64,000 bases of DNA from Reticulitermes speratus (GCA_021186555.1 JAJKFL010000011.1:37332923-37396922), one strand, 5' to 3'. Counted from the first letter of the stretch, positions 45,475 to 56,167 are shown. Notes: generated by a model from the letters alone, not told the origin. Program-made: numbers and translations.

Positions 45475-45668
45475 GATGTAAAGCTGTTCCTGTCCACGCT
45501 ATAAAGGCGTATGGGGGGAGAAGGGATACAGTTCCAGTCAGTCTTAACCTCGGCGATAGATGGAGGTCAGTTCTCAGCCTCACGCCCGACTGCTTTAACC
45601 CCGGGGAAAGAACCCTCCGTTATGCATTGAAAAGGAGGGTCGGTGGGCCCCTGGGGGGGGGGGGGGCC
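45475..45668 (-). mobile_element. SINE family 3 tail and core, ends in G-run
   Basis: CTGTTCCTGTCCACGC, CAGTCTTAACCTCGGCG, CTGCTTTAACCCCGGGG and GGTCGGTGGGCCCCTGG are the tail and core on the minus strand. The match stops at a G-run (45652-45666), beyond which the tRNA head is missing. Confidence 0.7.
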
Positions 45669-45776
45669 GGATGTTTTAACAATTTGCGGTTTTATATCAC
45701 TGTGTGTAATATTGTGGGGTGCTGTCGTCACAGAACTGGCACTTAAAATGCACTGATTTGCACGTAATTTGATGGA

Positions 45777-45816
45777 CTGCCTGAAGATGGCTGCCTACAG
45801 TCGAAACACGTAGCAG
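45777..45816 (+). ncRNA. Hammerhead-ribozyme-like motif
   Basis: CTGC, CTGAAGA, T, stem GGCTG-CCTA-CAGTC (one G-T pair), GAAAC, ACGTA, GCAG. Helix I here is CTGC/GCAG, against CCC/GGG or GTCC/GGAC in other copies, so both strands changed together. Confidence 0.6.
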
Positions 45817-46059
45817 CAATGTTGGAAATACGGAGTGCAGTTGTGCAGACTGAACGCATATGTGTGTGTGTTTCATTATAACGCAGTGCAGTGCCCGAGT
45901 GATACATTCTTTTAGATTTAGCCCGGGTTTATGTCAGTCCGTGTGGGATTTGTGGCGGACGATTTGGTACTTCCGCCACTGCTTCATACTCGTCATTCGA
46001 CATACCTGACGCTCCTTTAAATCACGGTCAGTGGACAGCTTTGCCTTGCCTGGTGTAAC

Positions 46060-46170
46060 GTTTGTGTGCTCAGACGATTCGGGTATTCCTGGATGTGACG
46101 CCGTGTCGTTGGGCGATTCGTTCCCGATGTTTCGAAGGATTGTGGTGCCTTCATCTTCGGGGCCAGGCAG
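46060..46170 (-). mobile_element. Dispersed-element terminus
   Basis: TGTGACGCCGTGTCGTTGGG, CGATGTTTCGAAGG and CTTCATCTTCGGGGCC match, as reverse complement, the piece at 5295-5385. It keeps helix II (GAAGG/CCTTC) and CCC/GGG of the hammerhead-like layout, but CTGAAGA has become CCGAAGA. Confidence 0.55.
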
Positions 46171-46419
46171 TCCCTCGAAACGTCGAGAACCGCCACTTAC
46201 CTGACGTCACATCGTCATGTCCTAGAGCAAACTTACGGAAAGGTAAGGACGGACACTTGCCCGAAGCGCCAGTCGACGCCCTCGGTCCGCTTTAACCGTT
46301 CCTGCGCATTGCTAGGCTGTGACACTGAAATCTTATAACTACAACAGGGGTTGTGTTTACGCTAACGGATTTCCCGTCCTGGCTGCAGGCCTTAACGTGG
46401 ACATACTGAGGACTTTTGC

Positions 46420-47165
46420 TAACTAACTAACTCCATGCAGCAGAGTCCTTCTTGAGAAGCTAACAGTTCCTCAGCTAGTCAAGAAATTCCCCGCGTTTTA
46501 TGAAACCGAAGGTTCATTACCGCACTCACAACAGCCCGCCACCTGTCCCTATCCTGAGCCATATCAATCCAGTCCATGCCCCCCATCCCACTTCTTGAAG
46601 ATCCATTTTAATATTATCCTCCCATCTATGCCTGGGTCTTCCAAGTGGTCTCCTTCCCTCAGGTCTCCCCACCAAAACCCTGTATGCACCTCTCCCCTCA
46701 CCCATACGTGCTACATGCCCCGCCCACCTCATTCTTCTTGATTTGATCACCCGAATAATATTTGGTGATCAGTACAGATCATTAAGTTCCTCGTTATGTA
46801 GTCTTCTCCACTCCCCTGTCACCCCGTCCCTCTTAGACCCAAATATCCCCCTCAGCACCCTATTCTCGAACACACTCAGCCTATGTTCCTCTCTCAGTGT
46901 GACAGACCAAGTTTCACACCCATACAAAACAACAACACAATTACAGTTCTGTATATCTTAATGTTTGTATCTTTGGATAGCAAACTGTAAGACAGATCCT
47001 GCACGAATGATAACAAGCATTACGTGACTTCAATCTGCTCTTAATTTCTTCCTGAATGTAATTTCCATTTGTTACGGCTGTTCCCAAATATTTGATCTGT
47101 TCCCACCTTTCACAGGATTTATTATCTAACTTTATGTTGTGATTTTGTTGAGGACTTCTGCTACA
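46420..47165 (-). pseudogene. LINE reverse transcriptase C-terminal region
   Basis: The minus strand encodes, with several frameshifts and stops, IKYLGTAVTNGNYIQEEIKS, RIIFG-type sequence, then an open piece [20 protein letters not shown] followed by [20 protein letters not shown] (46526-46750), then [20 protein letters not shown] in another frame. This is the region after the catalytic domain of a non-LTR retrotransposon; the palm motifs and endonuclease are absent, so it is a 5'-truncated copy. It ends in the 3' UTR and a short TTAG-type tail at 46420. It is the master sequence for the 135-bp and 47-bp arrays. I cannot fix the clade. Confidence 0.88.
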
Positions 47166-48035
47166 GATGGCAGTGTGTCCCTTTTTTTAGGGAGGGGCGT
47201 TTTGGTTGGGGATTGAACTTAGAGACTTAGAGTTGCTGAATCGCGAGCTCAAGGCGTTTGTGCGTGGGGCGTCGTGATTCGGTTCGTGCCGTGTCTTTAA
47301 ATTATATCCTGGCAATCGACTTTCACCTGGGGAATATCGCGGAACACCTCAGTCCGGAAGTCTTGAGATTGCGACGGGTTGTTGTAAAGGTCCCTGTCAT
47401 TCCCGTGACATTGTGCCCTTTTTCAGTTCCATGTTCCCCGAACTCCGGTCACGCACAAGCACTAGCTGTCGTCTGGTGACCGCTGTGTAGCTGAACTTCG
47501 CCATACAAGCACAGAAATGCCACTTGTTTACACGGACGTTGCTTAGTCTCACAACTAGCGCCAGTCTTCACTCTGACGGCAGACAGTGCAGCAGTCGCCC
47601 GTTTCAGCTCGTTATTGCTCGGTGTCGACACATCGCGATTCACCGCATTGCAGTTAGTATGACGTTTTGACTTCCTATACTTAAATAAATCACTGTAAAT
47701 GTATATAAGCGGCTCACAGACACGTGTCACATCTGACAACACATTGATCATTGCACGTCGAAGTTTTGTAAGTTAAGCGAGCCGACGGGAAGTGACTAGC
47801 GACAGTTGTCAGATAAAATAATGTCACTTGTGACAAACTTGAGTATCCGTGTCAGTGAGGAAAGCTGTAGGAACGTGTAGTGATACGTCACTGATGCTGC
47901 TCGCGTGCCGTGAGGAGGATCTTGTCACGGACGGCGTGACCTTAATAGTGACATGCAAAACTTGTTGAGACCTCGTGAAGAAGAGCTTCATATGGATACC
48001 GTTAACGGTTTAAAGGCTAAAAGAGACTGTTATAT
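47166..48035. other. Unassigned spacer
   Basis: I looked here for upstream CCDC174 exons and found none I could support. GTATATAAGCGGC near 47700 is an isolated TATA-like string. Confidence 0.4.
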
Positions 48036-48300
48036 GTAGACTCAGCTCGTACCGCGCAGTAAACACACTCCGTCTCAGTTATACAAACCAGTCAGTTAAT
48101 GCTGTACAGTGAAATAATCGCTATTTGTTCTCAGATCCACACAAAACACATAAATACAGTCCGTACCGCGCAGTAAACACACTCCGTCTCAGTTATACAA
48201 ACCAGTCAGTTAATGTTGTACAGTGAAATAATCGCTGTTTGTTCTGAGATCCACACAAAACACATAAATACAGTCCGTACCGCGCAGTAAACACACTCCT
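48036..48300 (+). repeat. 114-bp unit, short array, 2.3 copies
   Basis: It starts CAGCTCGTACCGCGCAGTAA like the long arrays and breaks off inside the third unit at ACACACTCC. The 3' segment is missing. Confidence 0.93.
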
Positions 48301-48756
48301 TCCATGTATTTATGTTCAGTGCAACCGAAATTGATCGCCGAGGGCTGCACCATCTTGCGGTGAAAAACCGCAACTGTCAGCCGACAGAACAGACATGACG
48401 GACGGGAAATGTAATGCAGTAAAAGGGCTTGCTATTATTCATATCCCTTAAAGACTGTCCAAAGTGCGGGCTCGAAATTTGACCGCAACTTTCGGCGGAC
48501 AATAATCCCCATCTGCTGTGTACCCACCCTCACTTTACCATAACAATAGAGGCAGCGTGTATCTCCGAAACGTCCGTAGCCACCTGCCAGATAACACGGT
48601 GTCATAATCCTAACCTACCGCCATCTTGACGTGACGTCTTGTTGTGTCCTAAGTGACCAACACTCTGTTCAGTTGATACAGCGGTGCCCCAAATTACTGC
48701 GGTTAGTCTTAAGCCGCGTTCCCACGACTGGTATATGTCATAAACAGTTGTTTAAA
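48301..48756. other. Unassigned spacer
   Basis: CTCCGAAACGTCCGTAGCC with ACACGGTGTCATAATCC near 48560-48610 is another decayed terminus of the dispersed element seen at 34284. Nothing else was recognised. Confidence 0.4.
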
Positions 48757-49033
48757 AAGGTAAAGGTCACCCTAGAACAGGCCATGAAGGCCCACAGGGG
48801 TAGAGGTATAGCTCTACTCTTTCTTTAACCTCGGCGCTAGATGAGGGTGGGTGGTCAACGCCACGTCCCGGCCGCTTTACCCCCGGGAATGACCCGGTAC
48901 CCATTGTACAGGAGGCTGGGTAGGCCACAGGGCCGTTCTGGACGTGTGCTGAAAATCTCGTCCCCACCGGGATTCGATCCCCGGACCGTCCAGCTCGTAG
49001 CGAGTCGCTATACCGACCGAGCTATCGCGGCCC
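48757..49033 (-). mobile_element. SINE family 1, full length
   Basis: From 49033: GGGCCGCGATAGCTCGGTCGG (A box), GGGGATCGAATCCCGG (B box), the core and a tail to GGTGACCTTTACC. Immediately beyond the head lies an inverted copy of the last 38 bp of the tail (49034-49072). That inverted tail suggests a rearrangement or a template switch on insertion. Confidence 0.9.
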
Positions 49034-49072
49034 ACCTTCATGGCCTGTTCTAGGGTGAACGTTTACCTTTTA
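49034..49072 (+). mobile_element. Inverted SINE tail fragment
   Basis: CCTTCATGGCCTGTTCTAGG and GTGAACGTTTACC are the 3' end of SINE family 1 in plus orientation, joined to the head of the reversed copy. Confidence 0.8.
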
Positions 49073-49266
49073 TTAGGTGACTTGTGTGTAGAAACAGTGT
49101 CATTCAACACGTCGAGTGCTGGGAACGCGACCACAGTGACCGGGCTGTTCAAGAAAGACTTCTGTCCATAGAGTTGGCTCTTTGGTTGGTTAAAGAACGG
49201 GCAGTATTTGTAGCCGCCAGATATTGCTTGACTTGTGGCATTCATGAGGGAACTAACGTCTTGCAG

Positions 49267-49486
49267 AGGCCCGCGCTCACGGCGTCGGATACTACGGGTT
49301 CTCCCATGACGAGGCAGAGCGATGCGCTCAACAGGACGCCTTGTCCAAACTGCGGAAGGAGACGAAGCGAGAGCAGGTGGTCGCCCAGCGGACTTCGGGA
49401 GAGGCGCGAGCAGCAGATGCAGGCCAGGCTGAAGGCCGCTCGGCAGAGGAAACGGGCCCGCATGGGCCTGCCGCCTGAGGAGGAAG
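49267..49486 (+). CDS. CCDC174: CCDC174 internal exon, with frameshift
   Basis: This is an exon of the CCDC174 orthologue, a conserved nuclear coiled-coil protein linked to the exon-junction factor EIF4A3 in vertebrates. It follows an AG (CTTGCAG, weak pyrimidine tract) and ends at GAAG|GTAAGA, a near-consensus donor. The first half reads RAHGVGYYGFSHDEAERCAQ and DALSKLRKETKREQVVAQR; the second half reads LRERREQQMQARLKAARQ and RKRARMGLPPEEE, one frame over. The switch falls at about 49386-49392 and would be mended by one base less. Both borders are phase 1 and fit the next exon (G|AG gives Glu). Either the gene is broken or the assembly has an indel; I favour the indel, since the later exons are intact. 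I could not find the earlier exons. Confidence 0.87.
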
Positions 49487-49575
49487 GTAAGATTGGAGAC
49501 ACGCTGTCGGAAATTGCCGGTGCCAATTATTTCGTGTGTAATGATTGGTATTGCTCAGAGTGTGGTATTTTGTCT

Positions 49576-49680
49576 TGAGATCTGCGCTCTTCTGGGATAT
49601 TACGCAGCGTCGAGTGGTAATCCTTGGGTAAAGGGTTACCACACGACGCTGAGCAATATCCCAGAAAAGCGCAGATCTCA
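49576..49680. repeat. 105-bp inverted repeat in CCDC174 intron
   Basis: TGAGATCTGCGCTCTTCTGG at 49576 is mirrored by CCAGAAAAGCGCAGATCTCA ending at 49680, with arms of about 48 bp and a short loop. It starts 90 bp after a CCDC174 splice donor. The sequence resembles a dispersed insect foldback (a frame across it reads ALLGYYAASSGNP). No target-site duplication was found. Confidence 0.9.
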
Positions 49681-49999
49681 TCAACATCGCGGCGGAAGCC
49701 AAAAATCACAGGTACTTGATCTTGTTTATACAGCAGTCACTAGACGACTGTCTTAGTCATGTTTCAAAATAGGCTGTTTGGACAGTACTTAGACAAATGA
49801 CACGTTGAGAAGTATCAACATTGCAAGGCGCGTTGCACTTTGCACACAACTGCCGAGATCAGGCCAGTCTGAGGAATTGCCTTCAGAGCCTGGAGGTGGG
49901 ATGATCCAGCTCTTCGTCAGACTTAGTATAAACGTGATTTTTGATAATAACTACTACTTCGCAATTTGCCTCTGCTGCTATCATGGCGGTCTCTGGCGA

Positions 50000-50140
50000 A
50001 GTTGTCCCTGTACACGCCATGAAGTGTTGTAGAGGTAGTGGAGGTATAGCTCACATCATTCGTAAGCTCGACACTAGGTGGAGATCTTTATACCTCCACT
50101 CCCCCATGCCTTGATGGCATAGTACTCAGAGACGTCTTCA
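50000..50140. mobile_element. SINE family 3 tail, inverted pair
   Basis: GTTGTCCCTGTACACGCC and GGTAGTGGAGGTATAGCTC run on the minus strand; then ATACCTCCACTCCCCCATGC and CTTGATGGCA run on the plus strand. Two tails of one SINE family face each other, like the arrangement at 48757-49072. Confidence 0.6.
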
Positions 50141-50215
50141 CTTCTACGAGCAATCAGCGTGAATTAAATATTGCACTGTTTGAGGCCTGGAACATTCATG
50201 TAAAGACTTAAAAAC

Positions 50216-52664
50216 TTCCACCATTACAGAGCATTTACTGTAATCTTACAGTCATAACACTTTGTAGCGTGAAGTTCTTCTAAATAATATATAAAGATTC
50301 AGTCCGTACCGCGCAGTAAACACACTGCGTTGCCATTACAGAGCATTTACTGTAATATTACAGTCATAACACTTTGTAGCGTGAAGTTCTTCTAAATAAT
50401 ATATAAAGATTCAGTCCGTACCGCGCAGTAAACACACTGCGTTGCCATTACAGAGCATTTACTGTAATCTTACAGTCATAACACTTTGTAGCGTGAAGTT
50501 CTTCTAAATAATATATAAAGATTCAGTCCGTACCGCGCAGTAAACACACTGCGTTGCCATTACAGAGCATTTACTGTAATATTACAGTCATAACACTTTG
50601 TAGCGTGAAGTTCTTCTAAATATATATAAAGATTCAGTCCGTACCGCGCAGTAAACACACTGCGTTGCCATTACAGAGCATTTACTGTAATCTTACAGCC
50701 ATAACACTTTGTAGCGTGAAGTTCTTCTAAATAATATATAAAGATTCAGTCCGTACCGCGCAGTAAACACACTGCGTTGCCATACAGAGCATTTACTGTA
50801 ATTTACAGTCATAACACTTTGTAGCGTGAAGTTCTTCTAAATAATATATAAAGATTCAGTCCGTACCGCGCAGTAAACACACTGCGTTGCCATTACAGAG
50901 CATTTACTGTAATTTACAGCATAACACTTTGTAGCGTGAAGTTCTTCTAAAATAATATATAAAGATTCAGTCCGTACCGCGCAGTAAACACACTGCGTTG
51001 CCATTACAGAGCATTTACTGTAATCTTACAGTCATAACACTTTGTAGCGTGAAGTTCTTCTAAATAATATATAAAGATTCAGTCCGTACCGCGCAGTAAA
51101 CACACTGCGTTGCCATACAGAGCATTTCTGTAATTTACAGCCATAACACTTTGTAGCGTGAAGTTCTTCTAAATAATATATAAAGATTCAGTCCGTACCG
51201 CGCAGTAAACACACTGCGTTGCCATTACAGAGCATTTCTGTAATATTACAGTCATAACACTTTGTAGCGTGAAGTTCTTCTAAATAATATATAAAGATTC
51301 AGTCCGTACCGCGCAGTAAACACACTGCGTTGCCATTACAGAGCATTTACTGTAATCTTACAGTCATAACACTTTGTAGCGTGAAGTTCTTCTAAATAAT
51401 ATATAAAGATTCAGTCCGTACCGCGCAGTAAACACACTGCGTTGCCATTACAGAGCATTTACTGTAATTTACAGTCATAACCTTTGTAGCGTGAAGTTCT
51501 TCTAAATAATATATAAAGATTCAGTCCGTACCGCGCAGTAAACACACTGCGTTGCCATTACAGAGCATTTCTGTAATTTACAGTCATAACACTTTGTAGC
51601 GTGAAGTTCTTCTAAATATATATAAAGATTCAGTCCGTACCGCGCAGTAAACACACTGCGTTGCATTACAGAGCATTACTGTAATTTACAGTCATAACAC
51701 TTTGTAGCGTGAAGTTCTTCTAAATAATATATAAAGATTCAGTCCGTACCGCGCAGTAACACACTGCGTTGCCATTACAGAGCATTTACTGTAATTTACA
51801 GTCATAACACTTTGTAGCGTGAAGTTCTTCTAATAATATATAAAGATTCAGTCCGTACCGCGCAGTAAACACACTGCGTTGCCATTACAGAGCATTTCTG
51901 TAATATTACAGCATAACACTTTGTAGCGTGAGTTCTTCTAAATATATATAAAGATTCAGTCCGTACCGCGCAGTAAACACACTGCGTTGCCATACAGGCA
52001 TTTCTGTAATATTACAGTCATAACACTTTGTAGCGTGAAGTTCTTCTAAATACTATATAAAGATTCAGTCCGTACGCGCAGTAAACACACTGCGTTGCCA
52101 TACAGAGCATTTCTGTAATTTACAGTCATAAACTTTGTAGCGTGAAGTTCTTCTAAATAATATATAAAGATTCAGTCCGTACCGCGCAGTAAACACACTG
52201 CGTTGCCATTACAGAGCATTTACTGTAATATTACAGTCATAACACTTTGTAGCGTGAAGTTCTTCTAAATAATATATAAAGATTCAGTCCGTACCGCGCA
52301 GTAAACACACTGCGTTGCCATTACAGAGCATTTGCTGTAATATTACAGCCATAACACTTTGTAGCGTGAAGTTCTTCTAAATAATATATAAAGATTCAGT
52401 CCGTACCGCGCAGTAAACACACTGCGTTGCCATCACAGAGCATTTACTGTAATATTACAGTCATAACACTTTGTAGCGTGAAGTTCTTCTAAATACTATA
52501 TAAAGATTCAGTCCGTACCGCGCAGTAAACACACTGCGTTGCCATTACAGAGCATTTACTGTAATATTACAGTCATAACACTTTGTAGCGTGAAGTTCTT
52601 CTAAATACTATATAAAGATTCAGTCCGTACCGCGCAGTAAACACACTGCGTTGCCATTACAGAG
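50216..52664 (+). repeat. 112-bp array in CCDC174 intron, about 22 copies
   Basis: The unit contains CATTACAGAGCATTTACTG, CATAACACTTTGTAGCGTG, AAGTTCTTCTAAATAATA, TATAAAGATTCAG and TCCGTACCGCGCAGTAAACA. The last part, about 27 bp to ACACACTGCG, is shared with the 114-bp unit; the rest is different. Each unit thus has TATATAAA about 8 bp before TCAGTCCGTACC. It is a hybrid of the 114-bp family start with other sequence. Several units have single-base gaps. Confidence 0.95.
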
Positions 52665-53068
52665 TCCGACTGGTTAGTGCTGTTAGGGAAATAATTGCTG
52701 TGTGCTGTCAGAATCATAAGAATTGTATAAGTACACTGTGTGTGTGTGCGCGTGCGCGTGCAAAATTAAGTATTTTTTTAAATATTAAGACACGTAGTGT
52801 AGCTCATTTGCTATTTTTTGGCACGCGGAATTTTGAAGACGAAGGCCCGGACCGAGTTGCTGCTGAAGCGGTAGCGATAGCTGATTGACGGACGAAGCAA
52901 AACAAATTCCCTGCTCGTGACACCTCGCGGGTGGAGTAGGGCGCTCCACCAGCTCTGCTAGGGCCTTGTACATAAGTTACCACTGTGTTACTTTCTACAG
53001 CCCGTGTGTTGTATAGATGGAAGCTGTTCCCATAACCTGGTAATACTGTGTCCTGCTTCTGGTTATAG
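52665..53068. other. Intron sequence, GT-rich stretch
   Basis: A (GT/GC)n stretch at 52738-52760 follows the end of the array. CCDC174 intron sequence continues to a good acceptor (TCCTGCTTCTGGTTATAG). Confidence 0.6.
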
Positions 53069-53212
53069 AGCCCGAAACGCCTGTGCAAGCAGAAGAAGTG
53101 GAAGAAGCATCCGAGAGTGAGAAGGAAATGGTGGAGCCTGAGCCACAACGACAACCACAACCAACAAAAAGGAAACAGCCTCAAGTTAGGCCATGGGACA
53201 TTGGCAAGGAGG
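53069..53212 (+). CDS. CCDC174: CCDC174 penultimate exon
   Basis: The acceptor TGGTTATAG and donor GGAGG|GTGAGT bound 144 bp. It opens with AG, which completes a Glu codon begun by the previous exon, and reads EPETPVQAEEVEEASESEK, then a Pro/Gln-rich linker, KRKQPQVRPWDIGKEG, ending in phase 1. The VRPWDxGK motif is conserved in CCDC174 proteins; the acidic, low-complexity start is typical of the linker before it. The reading frame is clean, and its open frame continues only briefly past the donor. Recognition rests on the motif order across three exons. Confidence 0.88.
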
Positions 53213-53392
53213 GTGAGTTGTGGCTGCATTCTGTTTCGTTCACTTACTTAAGTGACATATTTATTTTTTATTTATTATTTACTTTAATTTAAAATATATT
53301 GTTTTATTTATGAATTTTAATGCATAAAATCGTGTTCCGAAAAATGTACACCCTTTATTATCTGTTATTTAATACAGTTTATATTAAAAATA
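53213..53392. other. AT-rich start of CCDC174 intron
   Basis: AT-rich sequence with no recognisable element up to the hammerhead-like motif. Confidence 0.5.
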
Positions 53393-53435
53393 GTCCAACA
53401 TGTTTCGAACTGTGTCACAGTTCATCTTCAGGGAC
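53393..53435 (-). ncRNA. Hammerhead-ribozyme-like motif, best helix II
   Basis: On the minus strand: GTCC, CTGAAGA, T, a 7-bp stem GAACTGT-GAC-ACAGTTC, GAAAC, ATGTT, GGAC. Helix I is GTCC/GGAC and helix II is perfect. The motif lies antisense in the CCDC174 intron, next to an inverted repeat. Confidence 0.62.
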
Positions 53436-53496
53436 TCAACTGTTTATCACACCAGCTATACACGTACGGTACTGATTATACTATATAAGTTGGTAG

Positions 53497-53620
53497 ATAA
53501 AATGTGTTGAGTTTGTGGACAGTGTATAAACTGCTTCGTGTTCACCATTTGATTGTTAGTGGTGAACACGAAGCAGCTGATACAGTGTCCGCAAACTCAA
53601 CACAGTTAGCGACATTTTAT
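53497..53620. repeat. Inverted repeat, about 50-bp arms
   Basis: GTTGAGTTTGTGGACAGTGT and AACTGCTTCGTGTTCACC (to 53546) are mirrored by GGTGAACACGAAGCAGCTG (from 53561) and GTGTCCGCAAACTCAAC. The loop is 14 bp. It may be the paired ends of the element that carries the hammerhead-like motif at 53393. Confidence 0.88.
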
Positions 53621-53629
53621 GTAATCAAG

Positions 53630-54605
53630 AAAAATGTACGGTACAAATAACATAAATGTACGGTACAAATAACATAAACGTACGGTACAAATAACATAAA
53701 CGTACGGTACAAATAACATAAATGTACGGTACAAATAACATAAACGTACGGTACAAATAACATAAATGTACGGTACAAATAACATAAATGTACGGTACAA
53801 ATAAACATAAACGTACGGTACAAATAACATAAATGTACGGTACAAATAACATAAATGTACGGTACAAATAACATAAACGTACGGTACAAATAACATAAAC
53901 GTACGGTACAAATAACATAAATGTACGGTACAAATAACATAAATGTACGGTACAAATAACATAAATGTACGGTACAAATAACATAAACGTACGGTACAAA
54001 TAACATAAATGTACGGTACAAATAACATAAATGTACGGTACAAATTACATAAATGTACGGTACAAATAACATAAACGTACGGTACAAATAACATAAATGT
54101 ACGGTACAAATAACATAAATGTACGGTACAAATAACATAAACGTACGGTACAAATAACATAAATGTACGGTACAAATAACATAAATGTACGGTACAAATA
54201 ACATAAACGTACGGTACAATATAACATAAACGTACGGTACAAATAACATAAACGTACGGTACAAATAACATAAACGTACGGTACAAATAACATAAATGTA
54301 CGGTACAAATAACATAAACGTACGGTACAAATAACATAAATGTACGGTACAAGTAACATAAATGTACGGTACAAGTAACATAAATGTACGGTACAAATAA
54401 CATAAATGTACGGTACAAATAACATAAATGTACGGTACAAGTAACATAAATGTACGGTACAAGTAACATAAATGTACGGTACAAGTAACATAAATGTACG
54501 GTACAAGTAACATAAATGTACGGTACAAGTAACATAAATGTACGGTACAAATAACATAAATGTACGGTACAAGTAACATAAATGTACGGTACAAATAACA
54601 TAAAG
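53630..54605. repeat. 22-bp array in CCDC174 intron, about 44 copies
   Basis: The unit is GTACGGTACAAATAACATAA plus AC or AT. The ACGTACGGTAC portion is partly self-complementary. Right-hand units read CAAGTAAC. The minus strand is open in three frames for up to 331 codons because the unit lacks stops; this is not a protein gene. Confidence 0.96.
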
Positions 54606-55084
54606 AATGTTAATGCATTATATGTTGGCAGCTGTTGATGTTCTGACAGTGTAATTGAGAATTCCAGCCTTCTGTTACGTGTGTGACACTGCGTACCTGG
54701 GAGAGGGGTTCCTGATGTTTAGGGCGGACATATTGTCTTCGTTCACAAGGTCAAGTGGGCCAAGAATTCATTTTTCTTGGTCCACTCGACACCCAATTAC
54801 GCAATCTCACATCCCAGAAGACCAGAATTGTTTATACTTGTATTTACTTACTCATGCAGTCATACATTTACTTGATTCTGTCTATTTTGCTGTTTTTGTT
54901 TAGATATTTGTTCATTATTTATATAGTTGTTTACTCAGTTATTCAGTCACTGATTGACATATTTACTGAGTGACTTGTGTTAGTCTTTTTTTCACCTACT
55001 TTGTTTATTATGTACTTATACGGTAACATTATTTTTTCTGACAATCCACATCAGCGCTTCAGTCCATTTTGCATGATGGCAGGC
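54606..55084. other. Intron sequence with hairpin
   Basis: GTCAAGTGGGCCAAGAA (54750) pairs with TTCTTGGTCCACTCGAC (to 54790) over 15 of 17 positions. The sequence just before it looks like a dispersed-element terminus. The remainder is AT-rich. Confidence 0.6.
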
Positions 55085-55822
55085 AGTGCAGCGTCCACTG
55101 CTATTCCAGTTTGCTATAAGTCAGCGTCCACTGCTATTCCAGTTTGCTATAAGTCAGCGTCCACTGCTATTCCAGTTTGCTATAAGTCAGCATCCACTGC
55201 TATTCCAGTTTGCTATAAGTCAGCGTCCACTGCTATTCCAGTTTGCTATAAGTCAGCGTCACTGCTATTCCAGTTTGCTATAAGTCAGCGTCCACTGCTA
55301 TTCCAGTTTGCTAAAGTCAGCGTCCACTGCTATTCCAGTTTGCTATAAGTCAGCGTCACTGCTATTCCAGTTTGCTATAAGTCAGCGTCCACTGCTATTC
55401 CAGTTTGCTATAAGTCAGCGTCTACTGCTATTCCAGTTTGCTATAAGTCAGCGTCCACTGCTATTCCAGTTTGCTATAAGTCAGCGTCCACTGCTATTCC
55501 AGTTTGCTATAAGTCAGCGTCCACTGCTATTCCAGTTTGCTATAAGTCAGCGTCCACTGCTATTCCAGTTTGCTATAAGTCAGCGTCCACTGCTATTCCA
55601 GTTGCTATAAGTCAGCGTCCATGCTATTCCAGTTTGCTATAAGTCAGCGTCCACTGCTATTCCAGTTTGCTATAAGTCAGCGTCCACTGCTATTCCAGTT
55701 TGCTATAAGTCAGCGTCCACTGCTATTCCAGTTTGCTATAAGTCAGCGTCCACTGCTATTCCAGTTTGCTATAAGTCAGCGTCCACTGCTATTCCAGTTT
55801 GCTATAAGTCAGCGTCCACGCA
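55085..55822 (+). repeat. 33-bp array in CCDC174 intron, about 22 copies
   Basis: The unit is CAGCGTCCACTGCTATTCCA plus GTTTGCTATAAGT. As 33 is a multiple of three, long frames stay open (repeating SASTAIPVCYK or QRPLLFQFAIS); they have no family match and are broken by single-base gaps. Confidence 0.96.
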
Positions 55823-56167
55823 TTTCAAATCAGTGCATTGCAGTGAATGTTACATTTTTACTTATCGTATTTAAAGAGGGTGCTGGATATTTTTTACTTT
55901 GGCTTGCAGACAATGCATCACATCTAGCAAACACGTTGTGCAGTGCTTGTCAAAGTTTTGTAGTTAAGTGAGTCAACAGGAAGCGACTGGCAGAGGTTGT
56001 CAGATAAATAGCTTGTTTGCTGTTCTGTTAATTGATTAATTTATAGTAGTTTGGACTTACTTTCCTTACATCAGATGGTGTAATATACACAGCTGTTGAC
56101 CCACATTAGACATGAATCTTCTGTAATTCTCCACTCTAGTAACTGTAATTTATATGGCCTGTTCCAG
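55823..56167. other. End of CCDC174 intron
   Basis: Unique AT-rich intron sequence leading to the acceptor GGCCTGTTCCAG. No array or element was recognised. This is where the tandem-repeat-rich part of the window ends. Confidence 0.55.

Noticed and set aside
47240..47479. Candidate upstream CCDC174 exon
   Set aside because: The frame is open but shows no CCDC174 N-terminal motif and lacks convincing splice borders in phase 1.
49084..49578. 164-codon forward frame as a single gene
   Set aside because: Only part of it is the second half of a CCDC174 exon; the upstream part is intron and a wrong frame, and the end reads through the splice donor.
53606..54601. Open frames of 325 and 331 codons on the minus strand
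   Set aside because: They are products of a 22-bp tandem unit without stops; all three frames are open and read the same 22-residue repeat.
54977..55971. Repeat proteins SASTAIPVCYK / QRPLLFQFAIS
   Set aside because: A 33-bp intronic array keeps frames open; single-base gaps switch frames, and the array lies between two CCDC174 exons.
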